Source: Tigriopus japonicus
Taxonomy: Eukaryota > Arthropoda > Copepoda > Harpacticoida > Harpacticidae
Direction of reading: 5' to 3'
Assembly (NCBI GenBank): GCA_010645155.1
Contig: JAAGOF010000104.1
Span: forward strand, 891,524-955,523
DNA: 64,000 nucleotides
The notes under the pieces are model-generated. The model saw nothing but the letters and a program-made list of their open reading frames with translations, was not told the DNA's origin and did not search any database. The position numbers were made by a program, and so were the translations under genes. Shown piece after piece: positions 61,458 to 64,000 of the stretch (the stretch's first letter is position 1; each line of letters starts with the position of its first letter).

Positions 61458-61790
61458 GGGCAATTATAGTGCGGCTTTGTTGTGCCTCTTCATGGAGCAA
61501 GAGCGTCGACATCTGCCACGGCTAGCTCGCATTGTGCATGCACTTGAAAAGTGACAAAATTCAGCATTTCTCAAGCAAATGTGGCAAACTTGTAACATTA
61601 TTTTCTATTTGATGTAGCTAAACTATCATTACATTGCTAGAACAAGTAAATGCAACATATTTTGCACAATTTCTTGAATTATGCCAAGTTTTGTCTCTTT
61701 GCAAGTGCATGCACAGTGCGAGTTGGTCGTCGCACTTGTCGACGCTCTCGCTCCATGAAAAGGCACAACAAAGCCACACTTCAATTGCCC
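61458..61790. mobile_element. Near-perfect palindromic MITE, 333 bp, flanked by TA
   Basis: The left half (GGGCAATTATAGTGCGGCTT, TGTTGTGCCTCTTCATGGAG, AGAGCGTCGAC, GTGCATGCACTTG) is the reverse complement of the right half with scattered changes. The arms are about 160 bases and meet near 61625 with almost no loop. TA flanks both sides. Frames in both directions (61618-61861) are a result of the palindrome and are not genes. Confidence 0.75.
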
Positions 61791-62636
61791 TATTGAAGCA
61801 ATCCACACCAGATGGCGTGAAAGTCACTATTTTTGGCACCTTTTGCACCAACTTTTGCTAATCCAGTGCAAATTTGTGATTTAGTGAATTATTTTCGAAA
61901 TGTCCAAAAAACTCAAATGTACCTAGAATTATGCACTAAAAACAAAGTAATGGTCTACCATAGAGGACTGTAAACTGGAGACCGCTCCTCATTTCGCCGT
62001 TTACGTTAGTAGGGAAGTCTTTCCCAAGCACGTTGGATTGCTTAGCTCTCACAGCGGATATGTCAAGATTTTAAATACGTTTTTCAGCGTCAAAGTGTCA
62101 AAATGAACAACTTTCATAAAACCAATTATTATATTTTAGGTTATATAAAGTAATTAAATCCCTAAAACAAATTGCTAACATTTCCAAAACTGAAGTGATA
62201 GCTTTCAAAAGAGGCTGTAGATTGGCATAGACATCACATTTTACCCATTTATCTCGAGCAGATGTTCAGCCATATTAGTACAATGAAATCTGAAATGATA
62301 TTCTTTATTTATTTAAAGACATATATTGTAAGATCTTTGTTATGTCTAGATCTTTCATTGGCTTCCTATATCACTAGATATAAACTAATTTTGTTGGCTT
62401 GATGTTGGATTTTTTAAAATAAATTTATCAATCAATATTGGGCAGCTAACAAGGTCCATTTCCTCAATATTTATATCACTTTATTGATTCCTTAACTTGT
62501 AAAGAGCTTACTTCTTTTCAATCCAGGCAGAGTGCACTTTCTTACTTCCTCATTCCCATTACATGATCAAGCACATGGGTTTCTCATTAGTTTCACTCCT
62601 ATGAAAGGACTCAAATAGTTAAAAGTAGTCAATATA

Positions 62637-63920
62637 CCGGGTAGTGAATAAGTCTTGAGACCATTTATATTTTACTTTCGTGAGAGTTTGAGTGCTTAGA
62701 AAATTTGTTTGCGCATATCAAATGAATCGTCAGCATCTCAGCTTACAATTTTTCCGTGATTTGTCAACAAAATAATTGAGTACTTCACAATGGAAGCCAA
62801 AAGAGCCATGATTGGTCATTTGGTCCGCGCCGGCAAAACCACCTCTGACATAATGAAGACCCTTAATGTCAGCAAGGCCACAGTTTTTCGAGTCCGAAAT
62901 CGGTTAGCAGATGGAGATGAACTTAGAGACAAACCCAAGAGTGGAAGACCGGCAAAAGTTAAGCCCGCAGACGTCAAAAAGGCCTTTGAGATGACTCCAA
63001 CCATGGCAATGTCCCACTACGCCAAGAAGAGGCACGTGCACAGGTCCACCATCAGCAAGGCTGTGAAAAAGGCTAAAGGAAAGTCACTCAGAAGAATAGA
63101 GATGCCTCTCCTGTCAAAACATCACCAATAACTTCGTCTGGAGCGCTGTCGACGTCTGCTGAACAGTTTGAAGCACTCAGGAAATCGGGTGGTTTTCTTC
63201 TCAGACGAGAAGACATTCACTGTGGATCCTGTGTTCAACAAGCAAAATGACAGGGTCGTCTGCTTTGGAAACACCGACACGAGGTTCAGAAGGGTCTCCA
63301 CAACCAAGCATCCAGCTTCAGTGATGATGTTGGGGGTCATTGCATCAACCGGAGAGAAAATGCCTCCAGTTTGGTTCCCTACTGGATACCGTTTAACAGC
63401 AGCCGACTACTTGATAGTCTTGAAGGAAAATGTGTTCCCATAGATCATCAAGACCATGAAGAAGTCAAAAAAGGCCACCTATGTCTTCCAGCAGGACGGG
63501 GCACCTGCCCACACTGCAAAAATCGTTCAGGAGTGGATGAGCGCCAACATGAACGTCTGGCCAAAGGATTTCTGGCCTCCTCAGAGCCCAGATTTAAATC
63601 CTTTAGACTATTCAGTATGGTGGCAAGTGGAGAAGAATGCCTGTAAGGACCGCCACCCAAATATTGATGCCCTCAAGGACTCGGTCAACAAGGAATGGAG
63701 GAGGATGCACAAGGACTACATCATGAAGGTCTGCCAAGGCTTTAGGACCCGGTTGGAGGACGTCATTAAGGCCAATGGAGCCCAAATTCATAAATAATCA
63801 AAGTTATTGTAGATTGATATCAATCTGAAATAAAAAAAACCTGTCCGACTTCAACCTCATCAATCAAGTGTACCACTTTGCTGAGCGAAAGAGAGGTCTC
63901 AAGACTTTTTCACTACTCGG
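62637..63920 (+). mobile_element. Mariner-like transposon, 1284 bp, complete ends
   Basis: Terminal inverted repeats of 26 bases (62637-62662 and 63895-63920) match at 24 of 26 and begin CCGGGTAGTGAATAAGTCTT on the left. TA flanks both sides (62635-62636 and 63921-63922). One transposase frame runs between them but is broken by two stops. Probably it lies in an upstream POLQ intron. Confidence 0.88.
62790..63797 (+). pseudogene. Mariner-like transposase with two nonsense codons
   Basis: The frame of 336 codons is collinear, with no frameshift. The N-terminus (MEAKRAMIGHLVRAGKTTSD, ATVFRVRNRL) is a paired-type helix-turn-helix, followed by the SGRPAKVKPADV linker. The catalytic region has Asp in VFFSDEKTF, Asp in VFQQDGAPAHTA and Asp in SPDLNPLDY. 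There are 36 residues between the second and third Asp (DD36D), rather than the usual mariner 34. In-frame stops at 63129-63131 and 63441-63443 each split the protein, so this copy is inactive. The remaining frame is otherwise intact, which suggests recent decay. Confidence 0.88.
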
Positions 63921-64000
63921 TAAATCACACTACCACAGTTTCATGATATGCTTAAGAATGTTTCTTTCTGTGCATCAAGCTGCACTTCAGCTGGGAAATT

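Larger units (their letters stand above)
58898..62636. other. Upstream POLQ intron or flank; transposons
   Basis: The missing upstream POLQ exon was not found here, so this is probably part of a large intron. It contains the elements at 58940 and 61458 and the repeat at 61265. I see nothing in 59296-60150, 60810-61260 or 61800-62630. Confidence 0.5.

Noticed and set aside
61618..61861. Two opposed frames of about 75 codons
   Set aside because: They are a by-product of the palindrome at 61458-61790.
1..64000. CRISPR arrays, prokaryotic operons or integrated viral genes
   Set aside because: No regularly spaced repeats, no Shine-Dalgarno-linked gene strings and no viral structural or replication genes were seen.

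Overview
This window is nuclear DNA from an animal, most likely an arthropod. A crustacean such as a copepod is my best guess, and it is an inference from general character only. The sequence is AT-rich, has spliceosomal introns (GT..AG), three animal-type genes, and a dense load of short non-autonomous DNA transposons, LINE fragments and tRNA-derived SINEs. There is no operon structure, CRISPR array or prokaryotic or viral gene block.

Gene layout. (1) Positions 4597-9079 (+) hold the last two coding exons of an ABHD11-type alpha/beta hydrolase; its 5' exons were not found and probably lie left of the window. (2) 17867-19735 (+) is an intronless FMRFamide-receptor-like class A GPCR of 622 residues with an unusual extra N-terminal hydrophobic segment. 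(3) 19789-58897 (-) is the 3' part of a DNA polymerase theta gene (POLQ). I could build 16 exons, 4584 coding bases and 1527 residues. Every junction has GT..AG ends and a matching reading phase. The exons cover the C-terminal part of the helicase-like domain, a short disordered linker, the inactive exonuclease-like domain and the whole family A polymerase domain. The N-terminal helicase motor is missing and should lie beyond the right end. The GPCR and POLQ genes are convergent, with 53 bases between their stop codons.

Mobile DNA fills the intergenic space and POLQ introns. At least seven elements look like hAT-type MITEs with TAGGG or TAGAG ends and 8-bp duplications; three duplications are exact. 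Two copies of a 430-bp element have exact 9-bp duplications, as expected for Mutator-like elements. Tc1/mariner material includes a 490-bp MITE and a nearly full mariner (62637-63920) whose transposase frame has two nonsense codons. There are also several hairpin elements: one of about 950 bp, a four-arm palindrome, and smaller ones. A CR1/jockey-like LINE fragment and a tRNA-derived SINE share the same 3' tail, which suggests a LINE-SINE partnership.

I did not find a clearly new multi-gene system. The most interesting points are the GPCR's odd topology and missing canonical residues, the compact POLQ linker, the stop codons embedded in poly(A) signals, the DD36D spacing of the mariner, the hAT target-site pattern, and the long transcribed hairpins inside POLQ introns.
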